Shown piece after piece: positions 1-6,838 of a DNA stretch of 12,544 nucleotides. Origin of the DNA: Patescibacteria group bacterium (GTDB lineage: Bacteria > Patescibacteriota > Minisyncoccia > Phycocordibacterales > UBA6065); contig JAGWHV010000020.1 in the NCBI GenBank assembly GCA_028866595.1, positions 1 to 12,544 of the forward strand, given 5' to 3'. The translations under genes and the position numbers were made by a program. Below the pieces are notes generated by a model, which was not told the origin of the DNA, did no database searches, and saw only the letters and a program-made list of their open reading frames with translations. Each line of letters begins with the position of its first letter. Positions within the stretch are counted from its first letter, which is position 1.

Positions 1-144
1 CGAAGCGGCGGCGCCTCCTTTCTCCGCATATATGTTCACAATGACAAGAACGCAAAGAAAGACCAGGAACAAGATCGCCTTCGTCTCGCTCGCGCCGCCG
101 GCGAACGTATCTGTGACGACGTGGAGAAGCGCCAGGAATCGCAT
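1..144 (-). CDS. Partial small membrane protein, N-terminus only
   Basis: This reading frame is open from an ATG at 142-144 to the window edge, giving 48 residues of an unfinished protein. It begins MRFLALLHVV and has a hydrophobic run at about residues 23-39 (AILFLVFLCVLVIVNIY), followed by the charged AEKGG. That is one membrane-spanning segment or an uncleaved signal anchor after a short soluble lead. Codons are mainly C- or G-ending, as in its neighbours. An extended -10 box (TGC-TATGAT on the minus strand) sits 6 nt before the ATG, which supports this start and suggests a leaderless transcript. I do not recognise the family, and the rest lies outside the window. It is divergent from the gene at 308. 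Confidence 0.6.
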   Translation of the reverse strand, partial: MRFLALLHVVTDTFAGGASETKAILFLVFLCVLVIVNIYAEKGGAAAS

Positions 145-150
145 GCCGAA

Positions 151-159
151 ATCATAGCA
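151..159 (-). promoter_or_regulatory. Extended -10 promoter of the gene at 144-1
   Basis: Read on the minus strand this is TGC followed by TATGAT, ending 6 nt before the ATG at 144. A start site about 7 nt downstream would fall on or next to the start codon, so the mRNA would have essentially no leader. I see no TTGACA-like -35 at 16-18 nt spacing. The same layout recurs at pilM and the YvlD-like gene. Confidence 0.5.
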
Positions 160-191
160 CGGCCCAAAAGTACCCTTATTTCACAAGGCTT

Positions 192-229
192 TTGACCTCA
201 TTGACACCCTTTTTTATATATTGTATCGT
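192..229 (+). promoter_or_regulatory. Consensus sigma70-type promoter(s) for the gene at 308
   Basis: A perfect -35 hexamer TTGACA (201-206) is followed after 17 nt by TATCGT (224-229, 4 of 6 matches). A second overlapping pair is TTGACC (192-197) and TATATT (217-222) at 19 nt spacing. The predicted start is near 236, giving a leader of about 70 nt to the GTG at 308 or about 12 nt to the TTG at 248. This classic two-box layout differs from the -10-only promoters of the pilM, comF and YvlD-like genes. Confidence 0.55.
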
Positions 230-307
230 ATAAGGTAGTGGAGATCTTTGTCAACCAAGCCTCCACCCTACATTTCAACCTCAAATCAACCTCAAAGAAA
301 GGTACAT

Positions 308-1903
308 GTGAAAATCAATGTCTGGCTCGTAGCGGCGATGGCCGCAGTGTTGTACACATGCGCGCCGATACGACTTTCAGGTCAGGGTCAGGAACAGAGC
401 TTCGGCAAAATGGTGGCCCTGCCGCCATTCCTCGTCGAGGACAACGTCAAGGGTCACCTCTGGCAGTACGCCAGCGTCCGCGACCCGGCCGGCGACCTCG
501 AGATCCTCTCGAACGCCGATCCGGGCGCGGCCGAACGCTTCGCCCAAACCATGCTCCGCCAGGAGAAGCTCCTCCGGGAATTCCTTCCCGCCGACCTTGT
601 CGGCGGCTGGAAGATCCCGGCCGAGTACATCCTCGTCTCGAAAGAGTACGAGCGGAAAATGGCACGAGGTATGCGCGACGCCATGGAGACGCAAGCCCGC
701 CGCGAGGCGGTCAAGCGCGTCATGTCGTCGGACGACTTCGACATGCTGCCCGAACTCTGCCGGGAGGACTCCGAGTCCTCCGACACGATCATCCAGCCGA
801 ATGACGAGATCGAAGGCGATACATTCGTCCCCGAATACGTCGGCGTGATGCTCGCGAACCGTCGCCCGACCTTGCCGGCATGGTTCAGAGCAGCCGCGCT
901 CGGTCTCTACGCGCAAGCGGATTGGTCGAATGCGGACGGGGCACCGAGAGACATCACTCTCCCGCCCATGGGACGGGTCACGGTCACGGGGAGCGTGGAA
1001 ACGCTCTTCATGTCCAATCCTCCCGCGCTCGTGCCAGCCGACCAGATCTCCGTACACGAGTACGGGTCATGGCAGGCGCGGGCGACGCTCTTCGTTCGCT
1101 GGGCATATGATGGGCAGTCCGAGCGCCGACAGGCGCTCTGGCAGTTCGTCAGAGCCGCGGCGTCGCGACCCGTCGACGAAGCGCTGTTCCGCTCATGCTT
1201 CGGCATGGGATTCGGCGAAATGGATAACGTCCTCGCCGGATATGGTCAGACCGGAGCGGACAAGCCCGTCTTCTTGGCGAACCGCAAGGTTCCCGTCGAA
1301 GACGTCGCTTTCCGCGACGCTACCTCGACGGAGGTCGCCCGCATCATGGGCGATCTCATGGTCAAGGAGATCATGCTCGTCCGGGCCGAAGCTCCCGGAA
1401 ACGTCCAGAGCTACATCGGCCGGGCAGAGGCGACTCTACTCGGTCCCTATAGCAAGGGCGAACGGGATCCGGCTTTCCTCGCCGTCCTCGGCCTCTACTA
1501 CCATGTGGCAGGCCAAGACGACGAAGCCGCGGATATACTCGGTCAGGCGGTCGCCGAAGCGGACGCTCTCAAGCTCCCGCTCCGGCCGAACGCCCGGATC
1601 GTTCTCGCGGCTATCCGCCTCGAGAGCGCCCTGCGCAAGCCCGAGGGTCCGAAAGGATCCTTGAGCCCCGCGCAGACCGCGTACACCCTGGCCCCGATTC
1701 GTCGGAACCCGGAATGCGCCGAGAGTGTGGTCGACCTCCGCATCGTCTATCAGACGCTCGTTCACTCGAGCGCCGTGACAGCGGCGGATGTCGAACTCCT
1801 CGAGAACGGCACGACAACGTTCCCTCTCGACAAGGGCCTGCGTATCGCGATCGCCAACGTCCGCCAGCGGAGCGGGAGGAATGCGATCGTCGCAACACAG
1901 TGA
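308..1903 (+). CDS. Secreted protein of an Opitutales-like family with TPR-like C-terminal half
   Basis: This 531-residue protein starts with an apparent signal peptide: MKIN, then a hydrophobic core WLVAAMAAVLYTCA at about residues 6-19. The mature part opens with the motif VALPPFLVED (about 36-45). A middle segment carries LANRRPTLPAWF (about 182-193) and WQARATLFVRW (about 255-265). A helical TPR-like stretch lies around 380-420 (LAVLGLYYHVAGQDDEAADIL). From memory, this motif order (LPPF-VEE, a short-range PxLPxWF, WQAxAxLFxRWxxD, then TPR-like helices) marks a family of exported hypothetical proteins common in Opitutaceae; the function is unknown and I see no HExxH or other catalytic signature. 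GTG at 308 is preferred because GAAAGG lies 5 nt upstream and it gives a normal signal peptide. An in-frame TTG at 248 would add 20 residues and a long polar lead. Opposite-facing neighbours flank it, so it is monocistronic. It is a good candidate for acquisition from Verrucomicrobia. Confidence 0.8.
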   Translation: MKINVWLVAAMAAVLYTCAPIRLSGQGQEQSFGKMVALPPFLVEDNVKGHLWQYASVRDPAGDLEILSNADPGAAERFAQTMLRQEKLLREFLPADLVGGWKIPAEYILVSKEYERKMARGMRDAMETQARREAVKRVMSSDDFDMLPELCREDSESSDTIIQPNDEIEGDTFVPEYVGVMLANRRPTLPAWFRAAALGLYAQADWSNADGAPRDITLPPMGRVTVTGSVETLFMSNPPALVPADQISVHEYGSWQARATLFVRWAYDGQSERRQALWQFVRAAASRPVDEALFRSCFGMGFGEMDNVLAGYGQTGADKPVFLANRKVPVEDVAFRDATSTEVARIMGDLMVKEIMLVRAEAPGNVQSYIGRAEATLLGPYSKGERDPAFLAVLGLYYHVAGQDDEAADILGQAVAEADALKLPLRPNARIVLAAIRLESALRKPEGPKGSLSPAQTAYTLAPIRRNPECAESVVDLRIVYQTLVHSSAVTAADVELLENGTTTFPLDKGLRIAIANVRQRSGRNAIVATQ

Positions 1904-1917
1904 GGGGCTTGTGACTC

Positions 1918-1953
1918 AAGGGCCGTCGACTTTGCTCGATGGCCCTTTTTATT
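1918..1953 (+). terminator. Intrinsic terminator after the gene at 308-1903
   Basis: Positions 1918-1929 and 1936-1947 form a 12-bp stem with one G-T wobble and a six-base loop. The T-run TTTTTATT starts within the last stem bases. This is a strong Rho-independent terminator for the plus strand. The gene at 1980-3473 converges from the other side; in its direction the same hairpin lacks a T-run, so at best it is a weak terminator there. Confidence 0.85.
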
Positions 1954-1979
1954 ATCGAGGAGAAAAAGCCTTTACCTCC

Positions 1980-3473
1980 TTAAAATTCCCTGAACACAGG
2001 ATTGAACGCGTTCGGATCGACCGTCACGTCGAACGTCGCCGAATCGCCCCCGCCGTTGCCTTCGAACGTCACCGTACAGGTGTGCGATATGGCAGCTGAG
2101 AATTGGACTTCCACACCGAGGCCGATGGTGCCCGACGGAGCGCGATAATTATCTGAACCATCGGCAGTCATGACCACTTGAGGGTTCTTGACGAAGTCGC
2201 CTCCATCAAACGAGTATCCCGAAACGCTCGGGCAGTCCGTGGACTGGACATCAATCGTCACCGGCTGATTGAAACCGCTCACGGGATTCACAGATATGAT
2301 CCCTTGGCTCGTCTGTCCGCCCTCGGAGGCGAGGAATCTTACGGGCAAGCTCGGAGTGCCGTCGATGGTAAAGCCCGAGGGATTCTGCTGTTGATCGTTC
2401 TGCGGTTGAGAACCGCCGTTATTCCCGTTGTCATATACACAGGAAGCATCAGCGCCGTAGTTCGCGGCATTCGGATCGGTGCACTGATACGAAGGCGGAA
2501 CGACGCATGATCCCGGCTGGCCATAGTTTGAAGCGCTCGGATCTTGGCATGTCTCGACGACAGGACAGAGATTATCGCCTGGTGCAGTCGCAGAGCAGGA
2601 GCCGTCGCAAGCGATCGATCCTTCGTTCGTCATACCGCAGGAATTGGCGCTGCTCGTACATGCCGAGCCCTGATCAGCGGCGCATCTAGGCGGACAGAGA
2701 TTGTCGTTGGGAGCGACTCTTGACGAGCATGAGCCGTCGCACGCTACCACCCCGCTATTCGTCATACCGCAAGAATTAGCAGGACCGGAGCATGCAGAAC
2801 CTTGGTTCGCCGCGCATTTAGGGGCGCAGAGGCTTTCGCTCGGCGCGGTCGTCACCGAACAGGCGCCGCTACAGTCATATGTGCCAATATCCGTCATACC
2901 GCAAGAGTTGGCCGGGCCTGAACAAGTATTACCATAATCGGCGACGCATTTCGGAGGCGGTGGGACGCATAAGCTGTCGCTTGGTGTCGAGGCAGAGCAC
3001 GTGCCATCGCAACCTATGGTGCCCGCATTCGTCATGCCGCAGGAATTGGCAGCGCTCGTACATGAAGATCCATAGCCTGTCGGGTCTGCTGGAGCCGTCG
3101 TCACCGAACACGAACCGTCTGAACCGATAGTGCCCGAAGTGGTCTGGCCACAATCATTAGCCGGGCCTGTGCATGTATCGTACGTGCATGGCAGCCAGTA
3201 GTTGTAGTCAGTGGCGTTTGGATCCTCGCATACTCGCCCGCAAAAGAAGGGATCGGTCGTTATAAATCCGTCAGGACACCGATATGTGACATTACTACCT
3301 CCTGAATCATAGCCGCCTCCCCCACCGCTACTGGAGCAATTCGCTCGAGGGTCGGAACACGGATCACCTTGCGCATGTGTCACGGAGACAAACACGGAAG
3401 ACGCAGCCAGGAGAGCCAAGGCTGTCATGAACCCGACTGATACGCGCATGAATATGTCTTTTCTTTTCATCAT
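1980..3473 (-). CDS. Secreted cysteine-rich repeat protein, third gene of the pilM unit
   Basis: This protein has 497 residues, with a signal peptide at about 1-34 (hydrophobic core near 12-30, likely cleavage after THA). A Gly/Ser-rich stretch (49-59) follows. Five cysteine-rich repeats start at C101, C138, C184, C228 and C272. Four share the core ANSCGMTxxG, then CDGxCS or a close variant; the first is divergent. Three CxDPxAxxY motifs with exactly C-x13-C spacing (82-96, 309-323, 331-345) flank the array; similar motifs occur in secreted proteins of other phyla. A Gln/Asn-rich linker (about 348-367) leads to a predicted beta-sandwich-like C-terminal domain (about 368-497). I see no C-terminal membrane anchor. 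The many paired cysteines suggest disulphides outside the cell. The start overlaps the previous gene's stop as ATGA, which predicts translational coupling. A surface or adhesion role is an inference from the context. Confidence 0.85.
   Translation of the reverse strand: MMKRKDIFMRVSVGFMTALALLAASSVFVSVTHAQGDPCSDPRANCSSSGGGGGYDSGGSNVTYRCPDGFITTDPFFCGRVCEDPNATDYNYWLPCTYDTCTGPANDCGQTTSGTIGSDGSCSVTTAPADPTGYGSSCTSAANSCGMTNAGTIGCDGTCSASTPSDSLCVPPPPKCVADYGNTCSGPANSCGMTDIGTYDCSGACSVTTAPSESLCAPKCAANQGSACSGPANSCGMTNSGVVACDGSCSSRVAPNDNLCPPRCAADQGSACTSSANSCGMTNEGSIACDGSCSATAPGDNLCPVVETCQDPSASNYGQPGSCVVPPSYQCTDPNAANYGADASCVYDNGNNGGSQPQNDQQQNPSGFTIDGTPSLPVRFLASEGGQTSQGIISVNPVSGFNQPVTIDVQSTDCPSVSGYSFDGGDFVKNPQVVMTADGSDNYRAPSGTIGLGVEVQFSAAISHTCTVTFEGNGGGDSATFDVTVDPNAFNPVFREF
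2565..3173 (-). repeat. Tandem cysteine-rich repeats inside the secreted protein gene
   Basis: Five in-frame repeat units spaced about 37-46 codons (roughly 111-138 nt) apart encode the ANSCGMT/CDGxCS unit. On the plus strand the conserved word GTCATACCGCA or GTCATGCCGCA recurs near 2628, 2761, 2894 and 3032, followed each time by a version of AGAATTGGC. The first-encoded unit, near 3142-3173, is more diverged. The spacing varies because the linkers between units differ, so this is an old protein-level repeat rather than a recent DNA duplication. Confidence 0.85.
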
Positions 3474-4810
3474 ATGTTCTGGGATGGCCCTTGGCGCCGC
3501 CTATGGAATATCCAAACGACGAGAGCGATGACTGCCGCCAGAGCCGTAGCGATCTCCGCTGAGAGCATGCCGCTCGACCAGGTCACGCCTCTGCCCTGCC
3601 GGGCGGCCTCGGCTGCGCAGCCGTCGGGGTCGCAGGCATAGGCAACAGATGACGACGCCAGGAGCCGCCCGGCGCCATCAAAGACCCTGCCCGAGAGCGT
3701 CATGTCTTGATTAAGCGAACCCTTTGGCGTAAACGCGAGCTGAAAATAATAAAGCGGGGTATGGGCTACCTTGATAAGAGAACCAGAATATATCGTCTCG
3801 CCATTAGAGCCGGTAAGCGTCGCCTGTACCGTAGAGGTAGACATGTCGTTCGGAGCGAAATTCTCGGCTAGACAGCCGACGAGGAGGTCATGGTCGGGCG
3901 ATAGCGGAAACGCGCTCACATAAAGAGATCGGAAGCTCGGTTCGACGATGTCCGTGCGAACGAGGCGCGTCGAGATGTACGAATGCTTGTAACCGTCGAT
4001 GAGCTCGGCGGCGAGGATATAGTCGGAGTGGGTAATGCCCTTCGCCGAGAACGTCGCCGGTACTTCGCCGTTCGGAGCGATGATGATCTGGCTCGTACCG
4101 GTAGCGACGACGCTCTCTGGATCTGCGAAGTTCGAATGATATAAAGTCCAAATGACCGAGGCGGTGCGCGGCGCCGTGTAAGTACTCTCGACGTGGAGCG
4201 TCGCCTTGATCGAATCGTTACCCGCCATTCCGACTAGTCCCATCGGAGATGGCGCCGTTCCATTTACCCGGAGCGATGATTGGTCGATAAATGACGTCTG
4301 GTTCGTCTTGCCGTTCACGAGAACGGCATAGCTCGCCGCCGGGATGCCGAGATACTCGGTGCCGCCGACAGCGAACTGACCCGCCGAATCGAGATAGACG
4401 TCGATGCGATAGGGACCTGTGAGAAGGGACGCCGGGGCGTGCCAGGTCACATAAAATGACGTCGAAGAGCTCGCATTGAGATACAGCGACATCGGCGTCA
4501 GCCGGTCGACCGTGTCTGTCGCCGTATCGTACGTCGAACCGGCCCGCTTGGCGAGCTTGACGACTCGGAGCACGACATCAATAGCAGAGATCGCATACGG
4601 ATTGCCGTTCTCGATGATACCAGCAATCGAGAGGTCGCCGCCCGCATCGATGCGGTTCGGTCCGTGAAGGAGAGAGACCTTGACGTGAGGATTGGTGAGA
4701 GCACACGCGGCCGTGGCATCGGCAGACACGGCGGGCGCTCCCGTCATGAAGAAAAGGGCGACAGAGATGACGACGCTTATCTTTGACGCTATGCGGAACA
4801 TCGCAATCAT
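3470..4810 (-). CDS. Secreted protein with C-terminal membrane anchor, second gene of the pilM unit
   Basis: This 446-residue protein has a signal peptide at about 1-30 (core ISVVISVALFFM, likely cleavage after AVSA). A long extracytoplasmic part follows, with alternating beta-strand patterns. Its early segment (about 43-110, VSLLHGPNRIDAGGDLSIAG onward) resembles the bacterial Ig-like or CARDB style of extracellular beta-sandwich; this is a structural guess. A single hydrophobic helix near 416-435 (TALAAVIALVVWIF) is followed by HRRR and a short tail, a type I topology with the bulk outside. It begins 17 nt after the pilM stop and shares an ATGA overlap with the next gene, so the three form an operon. 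The ATG at 4810 gives MIAMFRIASK; a second in-frame ATG at 4801 (MFRIASK) is an equally possible start. No clear Shine-Dalgarno is seen. I do not recognise a named family. Confidence 0.8.
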   Translation of the reverse strand: MIAMFRIASKISVVISVALFFMTGAPAVSADATAACALTNPHVKVSLLHGPNRIDAGGDLSIAGIIENGNPYAISAIDVVLRVVKLAKRAGSTYDTATDTVDRLTPMSLYLNASSSTSFYVTWHAPASLLTGPYRIDVYLDSAGQFAVGGTEYLGIPAASYAVLVNGKTNQTSFIDQSSLRVNGTAPSPMGLVGMAGNDSIKATLHVESTYTAPRTASVIWTLYHSNFADPESVVATGTSQIIIAPNGEVPATFSAKGITHSDYILAAELIDGYKHSYISTRLVRTDIVEPSFRSLYVSAFPLSPDHDLLVGCLAENFAPNDMSTSTVQATLTGSNGETIYSGSLIKVAHTPLYYFQLAFTPKGSLNQDMTLSGRVFDGAGRLLASSSVAYACDPDGCAAEAARQGRGVTWSSGMLSAEIATALAAVIALVVWIFHRRRQGPSQNI

Positions 4811-4827
4811 CTTACCATAGGAGCCGC

Positions 4828-5949
4828 CTACTCTGCTTCCTGGAGCTTTCGAAGGGCGATGCCGATGGCTACGGCGAATTCCGGGCCAGCTGTGCGGAGG
4901 ACGGGTTCGAGGAACGCTGGCGCTTCTGTCTTGGTGAAAGGATCGCCGAGGACGACCTCTGTCTGGAATCGCGTCCGAGCGAGGTCGAGGAAGCCTTTGA
5001 GAAGCGAACCGCCACCCGTAAGGACGATCTTGGATATGCTCTTGTTGTATTTGCGCTCGTAGGCGCCGATGACCCGATTCGTCTCGGCGAAAATATAGTC
5101 GAGATTGAGCGATATCACTTCCTTGACGCTTTTATTGTCTGGTTCGGGAGAAAGCCCGATCGTTCGCTTTATATGCTCGGCATCGCCTACCGAAGCGCCG
5201 AGGGATCGCGATATCGCGAGAGTGATCTCCTGCGAGCCGCGGTTGATCGTATGCGACGCGCGCAGGATGCCCCGCTCGATTATGTAAAGCTTGGTCGAGC
5301 CGGCGCCCATATCGAATATCATCACCGAGTCAAGGCTCTGGTCGACGACAGAGCGCATCGAACTGAATATCTCGATCTCATAGAAAGACGCCTGGAGCGC
5401 TGCATCGTGCGATATCTGATTGAGCCGGTTGAGCACGTCGTTGTGGATGACGACGAGAAGGACGTCGATGCCTTTTTCCGGAGGCTTGGCGCCTGGTTCT
5501 GGCGGCTTGTCAAAATCGGTGAACGAGCTCTCTTCCTTGGGAATGACCCACCAATCAAGCGCGACCTCGGTTATGGGCACGGGTATGTATTTGCGCGCTT
5601 CGATCGGGATCATCGTCGCGAGCTGTTTCTGATCCATTTCCGGCATGCGGATGAACGAGAGGAGGCTCGAAGCGGCAGCTATGGATATGCCGCAAGACTT
5701 CGTAGTGACGTTTGCTTCCTTGATCAAGTCCTTGAGCGCCTCGACGATCTTGTCATTGGGCAAGTTCGTGGCCCGGCCGATCTCTATGCCCGCATACGGA
5801 CCAAGGGCAAGCTCGCCGTACGTTTCGAGCACGGCCTTGCCGCCCTTCTTGCGGAGCTGAACGACTTTTATCGATGAAGAGCCGATGTCGACGCCAAGGA
5901 CGCTCCCTGCCGGTTTCTTGAAGAGGTCATTAAGGAAAGGAATGGCCAT
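4828..5949 (-). CDS. pilM: Type IV pilus assembly actin-like ATPase PilM
   Basis: PilM is the cytoplasmic actin-fold protein of the type IV pilus inner-membrane alignment complex, where it normally binds the N-terminal tail of PilN and transmits signals to the assembly ATPases. The 373-residue length is normal. The phosphate-1 loop is GVDIGSSSIKVVQL (19-32), the phosphate-2 loop is IFDMGAGSTKL (211-221) and the adenosine motif is IVLTGGGSLLKG (308-319). The family signature EARKYIPVPITEVALDW spans 117-133, and the characteristic ending LEPVLRTAGPEFAVAIGIALR is at 347-367. An extended -10 box lies 8 nt before the ATG. pilN and pilO, which usually follow, are absent here; two secreted proteins follow instead. 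PilN/PilO may be encoded elsewhere or replaced. Confidence 0.95.
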   Translation of the reverse strand: MAIPFLNDLFKKPAGSVLGVDIGSSSIKVVQLRKKGGKAVLETYGELALGPYAGIEIGRATNLPNDKIVEALKDLIKEANVTTKSCGISIAAASSLLSFIRMPEMDQKQLATMIPIEARKYIPVPITEVALDWWVIPKEESSFTDFDKPPEPGAKPPEKGIDVLLVVIHNDVLNRLNQISHDAALQASFYEIEIFSSMRSVVDQSLDSVMIFDMGAGSTKLYIIERGILRASHTINRGSQEITLAISRSLGASVGDAEHIKRTIGLSPEPDNKSVKEVISLNLDYIFAETNRVIGAYERKYNKSISKIVLTGGGSLLKGFLDLARTRFQTEVVLGDPFTKTEAPAFLEPVLRTAGPEFAVAIGIALRKLQEAE

Positions 5950-5957
5950 ATGCGAGG

Positions 5958-5966
5958 ATTATAGCA
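5958..5966 (-). promoter_or_regulatory. Extended -10 promoter of the pilM operon
   Basis: On the minus strand this reads TGC-TATAAT, a perfect extended -10 element. The hexamer ends 8 nt before the pilM ATG, so transcription would start at or within a base or two of the start codon. No recognisable -35 is present at the usual distance, where the region is occupied by the all-GC hairpin at 5982-6014. This would drive pilM and the two secreted-protein genes. Confidence 0.6.
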
Positions 5967-5981
5967 CGCGCATGAGAGAGC

Positions 5982-6014
5982 GGCGCGCGGCGCGGCTGTG
6001 CCGCGCCGCGCGCC
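5982..6014 (+). other. Perfect 15-bp all-GC hairpin between divergent pilM and comF-like genes
   Basis: Positions 5982-5996 and 6000-6014 are exact reverse complements made only of G and C, with a three-base TGT loop. On the plus strand the stem runs directly into a T-rich stretch (TTTATATCTTCTT), as in an intrinsic terminator. No plus-strand gene ends here, so it may block antisense transcription coming across pilM, insulating comF, or serve as a protein-binding or DNA-structure site overlapping the upstream part of the pilM promoter. On the minus strand no T-run follows. Confidence 0.75.
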
Positions 6015-6051
6015 TTTATATCTTCTTAAACAAAAATTTAACCCTGAAACG

Positions 6052-6057
6052 TATGCT
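6052..6057 (+). promoter_or_regulatory. Probable -10 box of the comF-like gene
   Basis: TATGCT ends 6 nt before the ATG at 6064, the near-leaderless spacing also seen upstream of pilM and of the gene at 144-1. It lacks the TGn extension and a -35, so it is weaker evidence alone; its position downstream of the GC hairpin fits the hairpin acting as an upstream insulator. Confidence 0.4.
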
Positions 6058-6063
6058 ACTCGC

Positions 6064-6735
6064 ATGATATTCAAACGCGCGAAAGACTTCATATTCAGCC
6101 TTCTCGCCCCGCCCGATCCCCTGATCGAGGCCATCGAGCATATGACAGCCGCAGAATTCATAAAAGACGCCCGACGAACCCCCGCGATGCCAAGAATAGA
6201 CGGCATCGAGAGCCTGCTTCCCTATCGCGCGCCTATCGTAAAAGCCGCTCTCGTCGAGGCGAAGACATATCGCAATAAAAAAGTGACGGCCCTCCTCGGC
6301 GCGGTCCTTGCCGAGCTTCTTCTAAGCGACTTGCCGATGTCGGAACTAGACGTATCTGCCACAGAGACACGGATCATCGTACCCATACCGATAAGCGACA
6401 AACGCCGTCGTGATCGCGGATGGAATCAGTGCGAGATCATTCTCGCCGACTTCGAAAAAGCGATCGCGGCGAAACGTCTGGGAACGAAATTCGAAATCCG
6501 ATCAGATATCTTGATAAAGGCGCGCGAGACGACCGACCAAGTCGGCATGTCGAAAAGCGATCGCGCAAAGAATGTCCGCGGCAGTTTCGCGGTGCGCGCC
6601 CCAACCGATGTGACCGGACGCAAAGTGATCATATTCGACGATATCGTCACGACAGGAGCGACTCTGCGAGAGGCCCGAGCCACGCTCCTCGCCGCCGGAG
6701 CGGCGCGCTGCGTTCCTCTGGCTTTGGCGCACTAG
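6064..6735 (+). CDS. comF: ComF-family phosphoribosyltransferase-like protein without the zinc finger
   Basis: This 223-residue protein belongs to the type I PRTase fold of the ComF/GntX family. The PRPP-binding signature VIIFDDIVTTGAT is at 188-200, preceded by the family motif VPIPISDKRRRDRGWNQCE at about 106-124. ComF is required for DNA uptake during natural transformation in Bacillus and Haemophilus; many homologues have no assigned reaction. The usual N-terminal four-cysteine zinc finger is missing: the only cysteines are C123 and C216, and the N-terminus (MIFKRAKDFIFSLLAPPDP) keeps just the LLxPP-like opening. ATG at 6064 is chosen over an in-frame ATG at 5998 because the latter lies in the loop of the GC hairpin upstream of the likely promoter. 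It is transcribed divergently from pilM, a pairing compatible with pilus-mediated DNA uptake, though that link is an inference. Confidence 0.85.
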   Translation: MIFKRAKDFIFSLLAPPDPLIEAIEHMTAAEFIKDARRTPAMPRIDGIESLLPYRAPIVKAALVEAKTYRNKKVTALLGAVLAELLLSDLPMSELDVSATETRIIVPIPISDKRRRDRGWNQCEIILADFEKAIAAKRLGTKFEIRSDILIKARETTDQVGMSKSDRAKNVRGSFAVRAPTDVTGRKVIIFDDIVTTGATLREARATLLAAGAARCVPLALAH

Positions 6736-6755
6736 GATCCCGTCGAGACTGGTAC

Positions 6756-6791
6756 AAAAATTGAGGGCCGCCTCGCACAGCGAGGCGGCCC
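6756..6791 (-). terminator. Intrinsic terminator for the YvlD-like gene
   Basis: A perfect 12-bp stem (6765-6776 with 6780-6791) closes a three-base loop. On the minus strand it is followed after four bases by five Ts (6760-6756). It lies downstream of the minus-strand gene ending at 6839 and just past the end of the convergent comF-like gene. On the plus strand the hairpin is not followed by Ts, so comF termination there would be less efficient. Confidence 0.7.
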
Positions 6792-6838
6792 CTAGCACAC
6801 TGACCTCTAACAGTAACCCCCGCGAACAGTATACGCGA

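Noticed and set aside
2565..3173. The regularly spaced conserved word in this region as a possible CRISPR array
   Set aside because: The repeats lie in frame in a secreted protein and encode conserved cysteine motifs. The units are imperfect, and the spacing of over 110 nt does not fit CRISPR.
4783..5877. A 364-codon plus-strand frame opposite pilM
   Set aside because: It is a shadow of pilM, rich in Arg/Glu/Asp with no recognisable domain and no promoter or ribosome site.
5998..6063. A 22-residue N-terminal extension of the comF-like protein from an ATG at 5998
   Set aside because: That ATG overlaps the loop of the all-GC hairpin and precedes the likely promoter. The extension has no family resemblance, while ATG 6064 gives a normal N-terminus.
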